A stretch of DNA of 20,000 bases from Eimeria necatrix (taxonomy: Eukaryota; Apicomplexa; Conoidasida; Eucoccidiorida; Eimeriidae), in contig NW_013655083.1 in the NCBI RefSeq assembly GCF_000499385.1, positions 12,501-32,500 of the forward strand, read 5' to 3'. The number at the start of each line of letters is the position of its first letter. Position 1 is the first letter of the stretch. The position numbers and the translations under genes are program-made. The notes beneath the pieces are model-generated. The model did no database searches. It worked only from the letters and a program-made list of their open reading frames with translations, and was not told the DNA's origin. Shown one piece after another: positions 1-10,461 of the stretch.

Positions 1-11
1 GCATGCGGCCG

Positions 12-54
<43 letters not shown>

Positions 55-102
55 GGCAACTCCTAGCTGCTGCTGCGGCAGAAACTTGCGCTGCAGCAGC
101 AA

Positions 103-137
<35 letters not shown>

Positions 138-143
138 GCTTAC
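1..143 (-). other. Partial COQ8 intron filled with CAG/CTG repeats
   Basis: The stretch begins on the minus strand with the donor GTAAGC directly after the exon ending in SIGQ. It is almost entirely CTG/CTT-type trinucleotide repeat on that strand. The next COQ8 exon, expected to begin with Val-His, is not visible before the window edge. Confidence 0.6.
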
Positions 144-232
144 CTGCCCGATGCTAGCAGCAGCAAATGGATTCATATCGAACTCTAGAAAGTGCTGCCG
201 CCAATCTCGGCCCAGTTCCCTTCTCAGCATCT

Positions 233-269
<37 letters not shown>

Positions 270-384
270 CAACAGCAGCAGCAGGCCCTGGAGGCACCAG
301 ACCCAACAGCTCTACCGGCCAGCCTTGCACTCTGCGGCAGCAGCTACCTTCTGCGTGCTGCAGCTGCTGCTGCTGCTGCTCTTC

Positions 385-426
<42 letters not shown>

Positions 427-697
427 CTGCTGCTGCACATATCGTACCTTCTCCGCCTCCCCCGGCGGCATCGCATCGGCTCCATCTCTGAGCAGCAGCA
501 GCAGCAAACACTCCACAACAAAACTCCTATTGCAGCAGCAACAGCAGCAACAGCAGCAGCAGCAGCAGCAGCCTTCAAAAGTGGCAGACAATGTGAGACT
601 ACAACAGCAAGCAGCAGCAGCAGCTGAAGCTACTGCTGCTGTTCTTTCAGGTTGGTGCCTTTCTCGCCGTCAGCAGCAGCAGCAGCAGAGTGGAAAG

Positions 698-759
<62 letters not shown>

Positions 760-849
760 ATTCTGGGTGTATGTACAGCATAAAGACTCACCGCGAGCGC
801 TGCAGCGCATCGATGAGAGGCGCCGGCAGCAAATCTCCAGCAGTGCTGC

Positions 850-901
<52 letters not shown>

Positions 902-1140
902 GAGTATGAGCACAGCCGCAGCAGCAGCAAGAGCAGCAGCAGCAGAAGAGGCCTCAAGGCCCACTCATGAACAGCAATGCAAGTACTAACTGGCTTCCAA
1001 GTAGGGGCTTAGGGTTTAGGGTTTAGGGTTTAGGGTTTAGGGTTTAGGGTTTACCTTAGCATCTGGAGGCACTTCAGCGCTGCTCCTCTCATTTGGCAAA
1101 TTTTATTTGTTAGCAGCACCGCGGTGGTTTCATCCATCAA

Positions 1141-1182
<42 letters not shown>

Positions 1183-1184
1183 CG

Positions 1185-1216
<32 letters not shown>

Positions 1217-1295
1217 AGGGTGCTGAGGAGGCGCGCTGCTGCTGCGGCATCCGCAGAGAGCCCTGCGGTGAGGTCGCCAGCAGCAGCAGCAGCAG

Positions 1296-1334
<39 letters not shown>

Positions 1335-1800
1335 GGTATCTAAACTTCTGCAGCAAAGCCCTCCAAGTCAACCTGCTGCTGAGCTGCAGCAGCAGCGAAC
1401 CAAAGTGAAACACACGAGACAAGCGGCTCGTAGGCAAAGATGAAACCCTAAGTGGTTTTGCTGCTGCTGCTGCTGCTGCTGCTGTTGCTGCTGTTGCTGC
1501 TGCTCCTGGCGCTGCTTCTGGCGCCGGTGAAGCTGCTGCTGCAGTTGCTGCAAATACTTGCGGTGGCGGTGCTGCCGCTGCTGCTCCTGGATTGGCTGCT
1601 GCTGCTGCCAATGGCGCTGCTGCTGCTGCTGCTGCTGCTGCTGCCGTTGTCAAGGAGTCTCCGTTGTAAAGTCGTTGCAACGCAGCAACGCTATCGAAGT
1701 CAGCAGCAGCGCGTTTTGCTGCTGCTGCTGCTGCAGCAGCTGCTGCTGCTGCTTCCGCTGCTTGGAGGTCCAGGTGAGTCCATTCGTTGGGTCGGGTTGC
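144..1800 (-). CDS. COQ8: COQ8/ABC1 (UbiB-family) atypical kinase, N-terminal half, partial
   Basis: COQ8/ADCK proteins are mitochondrial atypical kinase/ATPases that support coenzyme Q synthesis. Exons in order on the minus strand: about 1800-1055, 845-792, 487-448 and 230-144; the gene then runs off the window. Phases match at each join (2/2, 2/2, 0/0). The first exon carries SSLPTSRLSRVFHFGSLLL, which resembles the VPxSRxxRxxxFGxL segment before the KxGQ helix. It then has QMRGAALKCLQML, which is the KxGQ region. Next come STAGDLLPAPLIDALQRS, RDGADAMPPGEAEK, MLRRELGRDW and finally NPFAAASIGQ, the Ala-rich loop that replaces the P-loop in this family. Donors are GTAAAC, GTGAGT, GTACGA and GTAAGC. 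The KxGQ glycine reads Leu here (KCLQ). The catalytic kinase core lies beyond base 1. Poly-Gln and poly-Ser inserts split the conserved segments. Residues upstream of about position 1440 (Ala-rich, with NEWTHLDLQAAEAA) have no recognised homology, so the 5' limit is approximate. Confidence 0.85.
698..759. repeat. Pure CTG tract, about 20 units
   Basis: This is an uninterrupted CTG/CAG tract inside the COQ8 intron at 488-791. On the sense (minus) strand it is CAG. It is one of the longest pure tracts in the window and likely to be length-variable. Confidence 0.85.
851..901. repeat. Pure CAG tract, 17 units
   Basis: This uninterrupted tract sits just upstream (on the sense strand) of the TGCTTGCAG acceptor of the COQ8 exon at 792-845. 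It is CTG on the sense strand. Confidence 0.85.
1009..1053. repeat. TTTAGGG array in a COQ8 intron
   Basis: Six perfect units sit directly after the COQ8 donor. On the sense strand the intron begins GTAAACCCTAAACCC, so the donor is the first repeat with a single C-to-G change. Confidence 0.8.
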
Positions 1801-2062
1801 TGCTGCTGCTACTGCTGCTGCTGCTGCATCAGCAATAGCTGCCCCAGCTTTTGCTGCTGCTGCAGCTGCCTCCTGCTGCACTGCGTAAACAAGTGCAGCA
1901 GATGAAGGCGCAGCGTAGGAAGCTGCTGCTCGAACAGCAGCAGCAGCAGCATTTGCCGCTGCTGCTGCTGCTGCCAAACGATCCCCAGAGCCAAGAGCTG
2001 CAGCAAATCTCCAGGTCGCCAACAGCAAGACTTCTGCGGGACTTTCGTTGCTGCTGCTGCTC

Positions 2063-2097
<35 letters not shown>

Positions 2098-2129
2098 CGG
2101 GCTGCTGCTGCTGCCCGAACTGCTGGCGC

Positions 2130-2165
<36 letters not shown>

Positions 2166-2747
2166 CGTCTTTAGATGGCATATGGCGCCATTCCCCTGCT
2201 GCCGCTGCTGCTGCTGCTGCAGTGTACGTAGACCCTAGGCCTCTGAAGGCGGCGCAGCCTGCTGCTGCTTTTTCTGCTGCTGCTGCAGCAACTATTTCTG
2301 TCGTTGCTGCTGTGGAACGCAGCAGTTGTGAGAGCTGCTGCTGCTGCTGGCTTGCTGTGGCAGCAGCAGCTGCTGCTGCTGCAGCCGCAACTGGCGGGCT
2401 CCAGCAGAAAGTGTACAGACACCGCAGGCCCCAGGAAGCAGGAGCCCGCAGTCCTGCGGCTGCTGCAGCGCAGCAGCAGCTGCTGCTGCTGCTGCTGCAG
2501 GTGCTGCAGCAGCTGCGAGCCCTTGTGCAGAGCCCCCGTCGCTGCAGCAGCAGTGGCCCCGGCGGCGGCCGCCGCAGCCGCTGCTGCTGCTGCTGCTGCA
2601 CCTGCTGCTGCCTTTGCTGCTGCTGCTGCTGCTGCTCCCCCTGCGGGGCCCCGCCGCGTGTGCAGCGCAGCAAACTCTGCAACAGCAATAAATGCAACAA
2701 AGTAGCCCTCGAGCCAGCCAAGCCAGAGGCGCCACAGCAGCTGCCAG

Positions 2748-2786
<39 letters not shown>
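1801..2786 (-). other. Repeat-rich coding or intronic stretch with unresolved frame between the Gln-rich frame and COQ8
   Basis: On the minus strand the well-supported upstream Gln-rich frame and the COQ8 frame are different. A frame change, by intron or sequence error, must therefore fall in this stretch. The upstream frame ends in TAA at 2173-2171; the COQ8 frame is open throughout. CAG runs are on the minus (sense) strand over most of it, as in exons. A plausible acceptor is the TGTTGCAG near 2680, but I could not choose a donor. In the upstream frame a hydrophobic, Trp-rich stretch (IWQLLWRLWLGWLEGYFVAF) lies near 2690-2750. It could be a membrane segment or a misread intron. Confidence 0.4.
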
Positions 2787-2788
<2 letters not shown>

Positions 2789-2932
2789 CCAGGCCCCCGC
2801 CCGCTTAAGCACTGCCACATCCAGCTGCTGCTGCGCAGCAAATAAAGCTGCTGCTGCTCTCGCCTCGCCATTGTCGCTGCCGCTGCACTCGCTCCACAGC
2901 TCCACAGAAGACGACAGCCACTCGTCTTGCTG

Positions 2933-2972
<40 letters not shown>

Positions 2973-3461
2973 AGTGGGGGCTGCTGCTGCTGGGGCTGCG
3001 CGGGGTGCTGCTGCTGCTGCTGCTGCTGTGCCTTGGGCTGCTGCAGCTGCTGCAGCTGCTGCACACTGGGCTGCTGCGGCTCCAGGCACTGGCGCGGCTG
3101 CTGCTGGAAGAGAAAAGCCTCCTGCTGCTGCAGCAAATGCTGCTGCTGCTGCTGCTGCTGCTGCAGCACCGGGCGCAGCAGCAGTTGCTGCACCGCCTCA
3201 GACCCGATCCCTTGTTCCATAGCCCAGCGAGTGAGTCGGTACTGCTGCTGCTGCTGCTGCTCCTGCAGCCACCGCAGCTCTGCTGCTCGCTGCTGCTGCT
3301 GCAGCTGCGCCTGCTGCTGCAGCAGCAGCCGCTGCTGCTCCTGCTGACGACGCATGTGCTGCTGATAAACTTGCTGCAGCTGGTCCAGTTGCTGCTGAAG
3401 CTGCTGCAGCCGCTGCTGCTGCTGTCTGTGGCGCTCATTTGCAGCGACAGCTGGGTCGTGA

Positions 3462-3500
<39 letters not shown>

Positions 3501-3656
3501 CGCTGCTTACAGATAGGTACACTCCGCGCTTCCGGCTGCCGAGTAGCAGCTGCTGCCCGTTGCTGCTGCTGCTGCTGCTGCGTGCGCAGCAGCACGTTGC
3601 CGTGTGGCGGATAGTGTGCTGCCACATTTTGCTGCTGCTTCTGCTGCTGCTGCTGC

Positions 3657-3703
<47 letters not shown>

Positions 3704-3765
3704 GCGCCTCAGGTCGGTCAGCAGCTCGGGGTTCCACCGGGTTACAGTGCGCCTGCTGTTGACGG

Positions 3766-3798
<33 letters not shown>

Positions 3799-4060
3799 AC
3801 CCGTTTCTGCTGCTGCTGCCGCCGCCAATCTCACGGTGGTTGCGGTCTAGTGTTGCTGCTACAGGTGTTGCTGGTGCTGCAGTTGCTGCTGCTGCTACTG
3901 CCGTTGTTGCTGCTGTTGCTGCTGCTGTTGCTGCTAGCGTTGTTCCTGCTGTTACTTGTGCCCTTGTTGCTGCTGTTGCTGCTGCTGCTGCTCCTACCGC
4001 TGCCTTTGCTGGAGCAGCAGCTGTTTCCTGCTGGCTGGAAAGTTTCTGTAAGCCGCAAGA

Positions 4061-4099
<39 letters not shown>

Positions 4100-4534
4100 A
4101 CAGCTGCTGCTGCTGCCACTGGTGTTAAAAAGAGCGCCAAATGCGGTGGTCAGTGAGCTGTTGCTAGTTAGCAGCGGCGCTGCTGCTGCTGCTGCTGCTC
4201 CTGCTGCTAATGATGCTGCTGTTGCTGCTGCTGTGGTTGATGCTGCCGCTGTTGCTGTCGCTGCTGCTGCTGCGGAAGGCAATGACTGGGGCCGCTGCAG
4301 CCTGCGGCTGCTGCTCGCTGTGCTGCTTCTGCTGCTGTTGCCTCCGCTGCTGCTGCTGGTAAAGCTGCTGCTGCTGCAGCTGCTAATTGTTCTGCTGCTG
4401 CAGCTGCTAATTGTTCTGCCGCTGCTGCTGCTGCTGCTGTCACAGCTGCAGTTGCTGTTAGCGCGTCTGCTGCTGCTGCTGCTGCTAACCCGACCTAGTG
4501 TGCGGCTCGCAGCAGCCGCAGCCGGCCGGCCCAT
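2787..4534 (-). CDS. Gln/Ser/Ala-rich reading frame: N-terminal extension of the COQ8 protein or a separate upstream gene
   Basis: This is a long minus-strand frame from an ATG at 4534. Its first third is Ser/Ala-rich and the rest is poly-Gln. Unique segments between the repeats read like real protein: TVTRWNPELLTDLRRK (about 3700-3768), AHYPPHGNVLLRTQ (about 3590-3630), LQQVYQQHMRRQQEQQRLLL and YRLTRWAMEQGIGSEAVQQL (about 3200-3260), and SVELWSECSGSDNGEARAA (about 2840-2910). The Gln-rich parts have Leu spacing suited to coiled coil. No domain is recognised. No stop codon or telomere-repeat intron separates it from the COQ8 exons, so it may be their N-terminal extension. If so, a normal mitochondrial targeting peptide at the true start has not been found. 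ATG 4534 is only one possible start: the frame is open upstream to a TGA near 4655, and a spliced 5' exon is possible. Confidence 0.55.
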
Positions 4535-4828
4535 GCCGCTGGTGCTGCTGCTGCTGCTGCTGCTGCAGCGGCTAGCGCCACTGCTGCAGCAGTTGCTGCT
4601 AGAGGCTCCTGCTGCTGCTGCTGCTGCAACTGCTGCGCATTCCTGATGACTTCATGGGGCGGAAGTGCTCCCAGAGAGCACAGCAGCAGGTAAAGATGCT
4701 GCTGCTGCTGCTGCTGCTGTTGCTGCTGCTGTTGCTGCTGCTGTTGCTGCTGCTGCTGCAGGCTTCAAATACAGGACAGACCACGCTGCAGGGTAGGTAC
4801 ACCGCCACACTGCAGCAGCAGCCGCTGC

Positions 4829-4900
4829 TGCTGCGGCTGTGCCTTTCTACTGCGGCTGCTGCTGCTGCGGCTGTGCCTTTCTACTGCGGCTGCTGCTGCT
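4829..4900. repeat. 34-bp tandem duplication
   Basis: The block ctgcggctgtgcctttctac begins at 4831 and again at 4865, an offset of 34 bp, followed by CTG repeat. The unit is not a multiple of three, so the two copies are read in different frames on either strand. Confidence 0.7.
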
Positions 4901-5035
4901 GCTGCTGCTGCTGCTAGGGGCAGCAGCAGACAAGTTTTCCGGGGATCGGGTTGGCAAAAAGGGATCCCGATGTAGCTGCTCCAGCAGCAAGACCAGCCGC
5001 TGCTGCTGCTGCTGCAGCAACGGCAGCAGCAGCAA
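4847..5035 (-). CDS. Possible small 5' exon with a Leu/Gln-rich then Ser-rich peptide
   Basis: This minus-strand frame of about 62 codons contains the unique stretch LVLLLEQLHRDPFLPTRSPE before a poly-Ser run, and ends in TAG at 4849-4847. It is followed by the long Gln-rich frame on the same strand, so it could be an upstream exon of that locus if spliced before its stop. No join with agreeing phase was found. It may equally be chance. Confidence 0.25.
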   Translation of the reverse strand: MLLLPLLQQQQQRLVLLLEQLHRDPFLPTRSPENLSAAAPSSSSSSSSSRSRKAQPQQQQPQ

Positions 5036-5562
5036 ACGATGCAGACCCCAGTTCGTGTTGGCCCCAAACGCTGCTACAGCAGAAGGGGAAAAAGGATATG
5101 CGTAAACTGAGCAGCAGCAGCAGCCCCTACCCCAGGAGCAGCAGCAGCTGCAGCAGCTGCTGCTGCCATTGCTGCTGCATGCACGTGCTGCAGCGGCTGC
5201 TGCTGCCGCCCCACACTAATGGCGAGTCTTCTTTGTTTCTGCAGCAAAGCACAAATGTAAATCATTAGAATACTTTATTGCGCAGTTGTGGGGTGTATGT
5301 ACACCAGAAGGAACACCCCCGAGCGGACAGCAGCAGCAGCTGCTGCAGCTGCTAGTTCTGCACTCGAGACTCTGCCAGCAGCAGCAGCTGCTGCTGCTGC
5401 CGCTGCTGCTGCTCACCGACACTGTGCTGCAGATTTACAGACAGATTAGACCTAGGAACGTTCTGTTTAGCTGCTGCAACAGCAGCAGACAGCGGAAGGA
5501 CAGCACAGCTGTGCCAGCTGCAGCACAGCTGCAACAGCAGCAGCAGCAGCAAGGCTAGCAGC
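5036..5562. other. Divergent intergenic region (candidate shared promoter)
   Basis: This lies between the minus-strand Gln-rich/COQ8 locus and the plus-strand gene starting near 5563. It holds scattered CAG/CTG blocks, a short non-repetitive A/T-richer patch at about 5220-5285, and an imperfect palindrome with arms GGTGTA/TACACC at 5292-5305. No convincing exon or core-promoter element is visible. Confidence 0.45.
5292..5305. promoter_or_regulatory. GGTGTA-TG-TACACC inverted repeat in the divergent region
   Basis: Six-base arms GGTGTA and TACACC flank a TG centre. The same arms recur at 13663-13676 as a perfect 14-bp palindrome. Half-matches occur at 766, 5801, 7137 and 8677, and in the minisatellite at 13842-14119. 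A regulatory role is only a guess. Confidence 0.25.
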
Positions 5563-6013
5563 ATGGGGTCCCGGCGGCAGGCGAGACCTGCTGCTGCTGC
5601 AGCAGCAGCAGCAGCAGAGCCAGGGTCTGAGGCTGGCGCCCTGCAGCAGCAGTCAAGAGGTGGAAGCACGTGTGCAATCGTTCGCGTGCTGCAGCAGCAG
5701 CTGCAGCAGCACACAGCAGCAGCAACTGCAGCAGCAGGAACGCAGCTAAGTGGCGTCTGGCGGCGGCAGCAGTCTGAGCTCTACAGCCGCGCCCACTCGG
5801 GGCGTATGTACACCCGGGAGCTGCCTGCGTTTGCAGACTCGTGGCTGCTATTTGCTTCAGGCGAGCAGCAGCAGCAGCAGCAGCAAGCAGCAGCAGCAGC
5901 AGCAGCAGCGGGCGGTGCTTCCAGGCGGCAGCAGCAGGAGGCCGCGCTCTTTCAGCAGCTCCTGCTGGCTCTGGAAGAGGAAGCATGCGACCTGGAGCAG
6001 CAGGCAGCAGCAG

Positions 6014-6050
<37 letters not shown>

Positions 6051-7736
6051 GCTGGGGCCAGAAGCCACAGCTAAGACGCTGCAGCAGCTGCGCAAGGGGC
6101 GGCTGCTGCAGCGGGGCCGCTTGTTTGCTGCTGCCGACGCAGACACGGAAATATATAGCAGCAGCAGCGACGAGGAATGCAGCAGCAGCAGCAACAGCAG
6201 CAGCAACCAGGGGGGTTGGCTGCTGCAGCAGCAGCAGCGGTTTGCTGCTCCGCTGCTGCCGCTGCGCGCTGCCTTTCGGCAGGCGCGGCGGCAGCAGCAG
6301 CAGCAGCTGCGGTCGCAGTTGCTGCTGCTGCAGTGGCTGAGGTCGCGGAGCCTCCATGCGCTGCAGCAGCAGCAGCTGCTGCTGTCGACGGACGGCATCG
6401 CTGCAGCAGCAGCAGCAAACGGAGCAGCAGCAGAGCAGCTGCAGCGCATGCAGCAGCAAAGAACTGAAGTTGTGGGGCCCCGCAGGGAGCTGCGGCTGTG
6501 GCAGGAAGCAGCGCGGTGTCTGTCCACCCCGTGCTGCAGCTTCGTGGAGCTGCTGCTGCAGAGCAGCAGCAGCAGCAGCAGCAAGTCGGCGGTGCAGCTG
6601 CTGCTGTCGAAGGACGAAAGGAAGGAGCTGCTGCAGCTGCTGCAGCAGCAGCAGCCCCTCAGCCCGCCCCCCTGCTTCCTGTCCCACGGCTCCGCTGCTC
6701 TCAGCTGCAGCAGCTGCTTCTTCTGGCTGCTGCTGCAGCAGCAGCAGCTGCAGCAGCTGCAGCAGGGAACCTGCGTTGCACGCAGCGGGGGCGTCCACAG
6801 CCATCTCGCTCGCTTCCTGCTGCTGCAGCAGCAGCTGCTGCTGCGGCTGCTGCAGGCTGACGCCGCCCTGGAGGAGTTTTCTCCTGCTGCTGCAGTGGCA
6901 GCTGAGGCAGCAGCAGAAGCAGCAGCAGCAGCTGCTGCTGCTGCTACTTCAGGGGCCGCTGTCAAGAACGCCGCAGATGGGCAAAGAGTATACATGGGTG
7001 GGTTGCTGCTGCTGCTGCCTGCTGCTGCTGCCTGCTGCTGCTGCCTGCTGCTGCTGCTGCTGCCCCTTTTGCTGCTGAAACGCCTGTTGCTTTTATACTG
7101 CTGCGGCTGCTGCTGCTGCTGCTGCAGGCAGCGTGGAGTGTATATACAGCTCCTTGTGGGGAGGGGGCTACAGCAGCAGCAACAGCGCGACAGAGCTGCT
7201 GCTGTGGCTGCAGCAGCTGCAGCACTTGCACCCGTTGCTGCTGCAGCAAACAGCAGCACCCCGCAGCAAGGAGAGACGCAGGAAGTGGCAGCAGCAGCAG
7301 CTGCTGCTGCACGGCAGCAACAGCAGCTTTGCTGCTGCACCTCTCTCCCGCGCAGCAGCAGGAGAAGCAGCAGCAAGCAAACCCGTATCGCAAGACACCT
7401 ACAATGCGTCTCTCCTCGCAGGCAAACCCTAAACCCTAAACCCTAAACCCTAAACCCTATCTGAGCTTTGGGCCCGCATACCCCAAGAACGCCTCTGCTA
7501 AACCCTAAACCCTAAACCCTAAACCTTAAACCCTCAGTGCAGAGTTTACTCGCACACGAACAAGTGCCTAGCTGACTAGCCATTAGACTTAGGGTTTGGA
7601 GTTCAGGGTTTAGGGTTTAGGGTTTAGGGTTTAGGGTTTAGGGTTTAGGATTTTTAGTTTTTGTTGCGTGCGCGTGGTTGGCCAGATGGTGGACTGGAAA
7701 TACAGCAGGACGGCGACAGCAGCGCATCTGAGACGG

Positions 7737-7776
<40 letters not shown>

Positions 7777-7950
7777 TAGCTGCTGCTGCTGCCTGTGCAC
7801 CGGCAGCAGCAGCAGCAGCAAGTTTGCTGCAGCAGATGCTGTTGCGGCGTACAAGGGCTTAGGGTTTACACACTTCAACGACTGCTGGCGCATGCAGCCC
7901 CGCAAGCGCCGCATGCGGGTGCTGCTAGGTCGGCAGCTGCTGCAGCAATT

Positions 7951-7985
<35 letters not shown>

Positions 7986-8093
7986 GAAGGGGTAGCAGCA
8001 GCAGCGGTTGCAAGAGAGAGGAAGCCGACTTAGAAGAGGACAGCGAAGGTGGCGCAGAGCCCGCGGCTTCTGGTGCAGCAGCAGCAGCACCAG

Positions 8094-8137
<44 letters not shown>

Positions 8138-8384
8138 GCAGCAAAAGCAGCAGCAGCAGAGGACTTGACAGTGGAGTACTCCAGCAGTGAAGATTCCTTC
8201 TGCGGATTTGCCCGCGATCAAAGTGCCTTTCGGTCAGCTTGCTGCTGTTGTTGCTGCTGCAGCTGCTGCTGCTGCTGCCGTTATTGCTGCTGCAGCTGCT
8301 GTCTTTACCGGTGCTGTTGCTGCTACTGCTGCTGGGCTTGCTGCTGTGGGCGTTTTACAGTTGCGCCGTTCCCCTTATACCCAA

Positions 8385-8422
<38 letters not shown>

Positions 8423-8733
8423 AGGCGCTTCCGAAGGAACTGGGTGTCTTCTGCTGCTTCTCGCTGGCAGCAGCTGCAGCAGCAGCAGCAGCAGCAGCGC
8501 GACTCGGCGCGGACCTGCACGAGGGGCGGAGACGCCCAGGGGCATGTGCTGACTGCTTATTTGCTGCGGCTGCAGAAGGCTGCTGCAGCGCGGCTGCAGC
8601 AGCAGCAGCAGCAGCAGCAGGGGCGGCACAGCAGCAGCGAGTTGCTGCAGCAGCTGCGTCGCCGCCCCAGCGCTGCGGTGTATGCGCAGCTTGCACGCCG
8701 CTCCCGTGTCTCTCTGCTGCGGCACCGGGCTCT

Positions 8734-8767
<34 letters not shown>

Positions 8768-8976
8768 AAGCACAGCCGCAAGCGCAGCAGGGAGGCCGAG
8801 GGGGGATCGGGATCGTGTCTTCTAGACTTAGAAGGCCAAGAGACGATCCCGCTGCTGCAGCGCAGCAGCAGCAGCAAACGAAAGGAGACGCAGCTAGCAG
8901 CAGACAGCAGCAGGAAGGTGCTGCTGCGTCTCCACCGCAAACCCCGCGTGCGCTCTTTCGAGCCCAGCTGGGCCCT

Positions 8977-9030
<54 letters not shown>

Positions 9031-9189
9031 GCAGCAGCAGCACTTCGGGGTTGCAGCAGCAGGAAACTGGCTGGGCCGAGAGGTTCTTTTTGCTGCTGTA
9101 GACGAAGCAAAAGTTGCAGAAGAAATGCCGCATGCAAAAAAGTTTCAAGAAACACTTGGGGGAATGGTCCAGACTCTGGGGAACAGGTG

Positions 9190-9241
<52 letters not shown>

Positions 9242-10200
9242 CTGCGGTTGTAGCTGCTGTTGTTGCTGCTGCGGCTGTTGCTTCTGCAGATTCTGGTGCT
9301 GTTGTCTCTGCTGCTGCTGCTGCTGCTGTCGGTTGTGCTGCTAAGGAAGGGGCCTATGCCCTATAGTACTGCTGCTGCTGCTGCTGCTGCTGCTGGTTAG
9401 TTTGTTGCTGCTGCTGGCCTTTTGCTGCATGAAAACTTGTTTTGCTGCTGACGAGGCGACTCCCACGTACAATTTCTCAGCGCAAACTCAAAACAGGGTT
9501 TAGGGTTTAGGGTTTAGGGTTTAGGGTTTAGGGTTTAGGGTTTGTGCGTAGGCGGGAATACTGCGTTGTTATCGACGATAAGACAGGCAGCATTTCTATT
9601 TATCCCTGCAGCCGCCTTTCTTTCTTTTTGCAGGAAACCCCCGAGCAGCGGGCCAAAGACTTTGTAAGGGTTTAGGGTTTAGGGTTTAGGGTTTAGCGTT
9701 TAGGGTTTAGGGTTCAGGGTCGGGGCTTTAGGATTTACGGTTCAGGTGCAGCTCTGTCTTACAATACCTTCCATTTAGGGTTTAGGGTTTAGGGTTCAGG
9801 GTTCGAGGTCAGGCGCTTCCACTGGGAGGCCCAGGGTTAGGGTTTAGGGTTTAGGGTTTAGGGTTTAGGGTTTGTGGTGTTCAGTATGCGCTGCAACGGG
9901 AAGAAATGCAGCGGGGCTTTGACGGGCTTCGGGTGTCTCTACACTGCCGCTCTTTGTCTCTCCGTTCTTTGTTGGAAGTTGGCTGCCACTTAGGTCCTCA
10001 AGAGCTCAAGTATACGAACCAAGTGAGGGTTTAGGGTTTAGGGTTTAGGGTTTAGGGTTTAGGGTTTGGGGTTTAGGGTTTAGGGTTTAGGGTTTGAGGT
10101 TTAGGGTTTAGGGTTTGGGGTGGGGGGTTTCTGCGTCGGTCTGCGGGCGCGGGGCGAGGGTTTGGAGCTCGGGGTCTGGTGCAGGGCTCTAGCTCAGCTG

Positions 10201-10239
<39 letters not shown>

Positions 10240-10423
10240 AGGCGCGTCTGCAGCTGCAGCAAACGGGGTCTTGGGTTGCTGCTGCTTTTGCTGCTCGCGC
10301 TGTGCCGGTGACTGAGGGGCAAATTGAGGTGTCTAGACACCTGGCGCGGTCTGCTGCTAAACCCATTAGGAGCCGCAGCGAGTTTGAGAGTTTCTTCACA
10401 AAAGCAGCAAGCAGCAGCACTGC

Positions 10424-10461
<38 letters not shown>

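Noticed and set aside
151..989. Many overlapping plus-strand frames rich in poly-Gln, Ala, Ser, Leu and Cys
   Set aside because: CAG/CTG has no stop in any frame, so openness means nothing. The minus strand here has phase-consistent COQ8 exons with family motifs.
1452..4128. Long plus-strand frames of poly-Leu and poly-Cys
   Set aside because: They are antisense of the Gln/Ala/Ser-rich minus-strand frames and contain no convincing unique peptide.
5857..7376. Long minus-strand frames opposite the large plus-strand gene
   Set aside because: They are Leu/Cys/Ser/Arg-rich mirror images. The plus strand has acidic Ser patches, varied unique segments and phase-matched splice sites.
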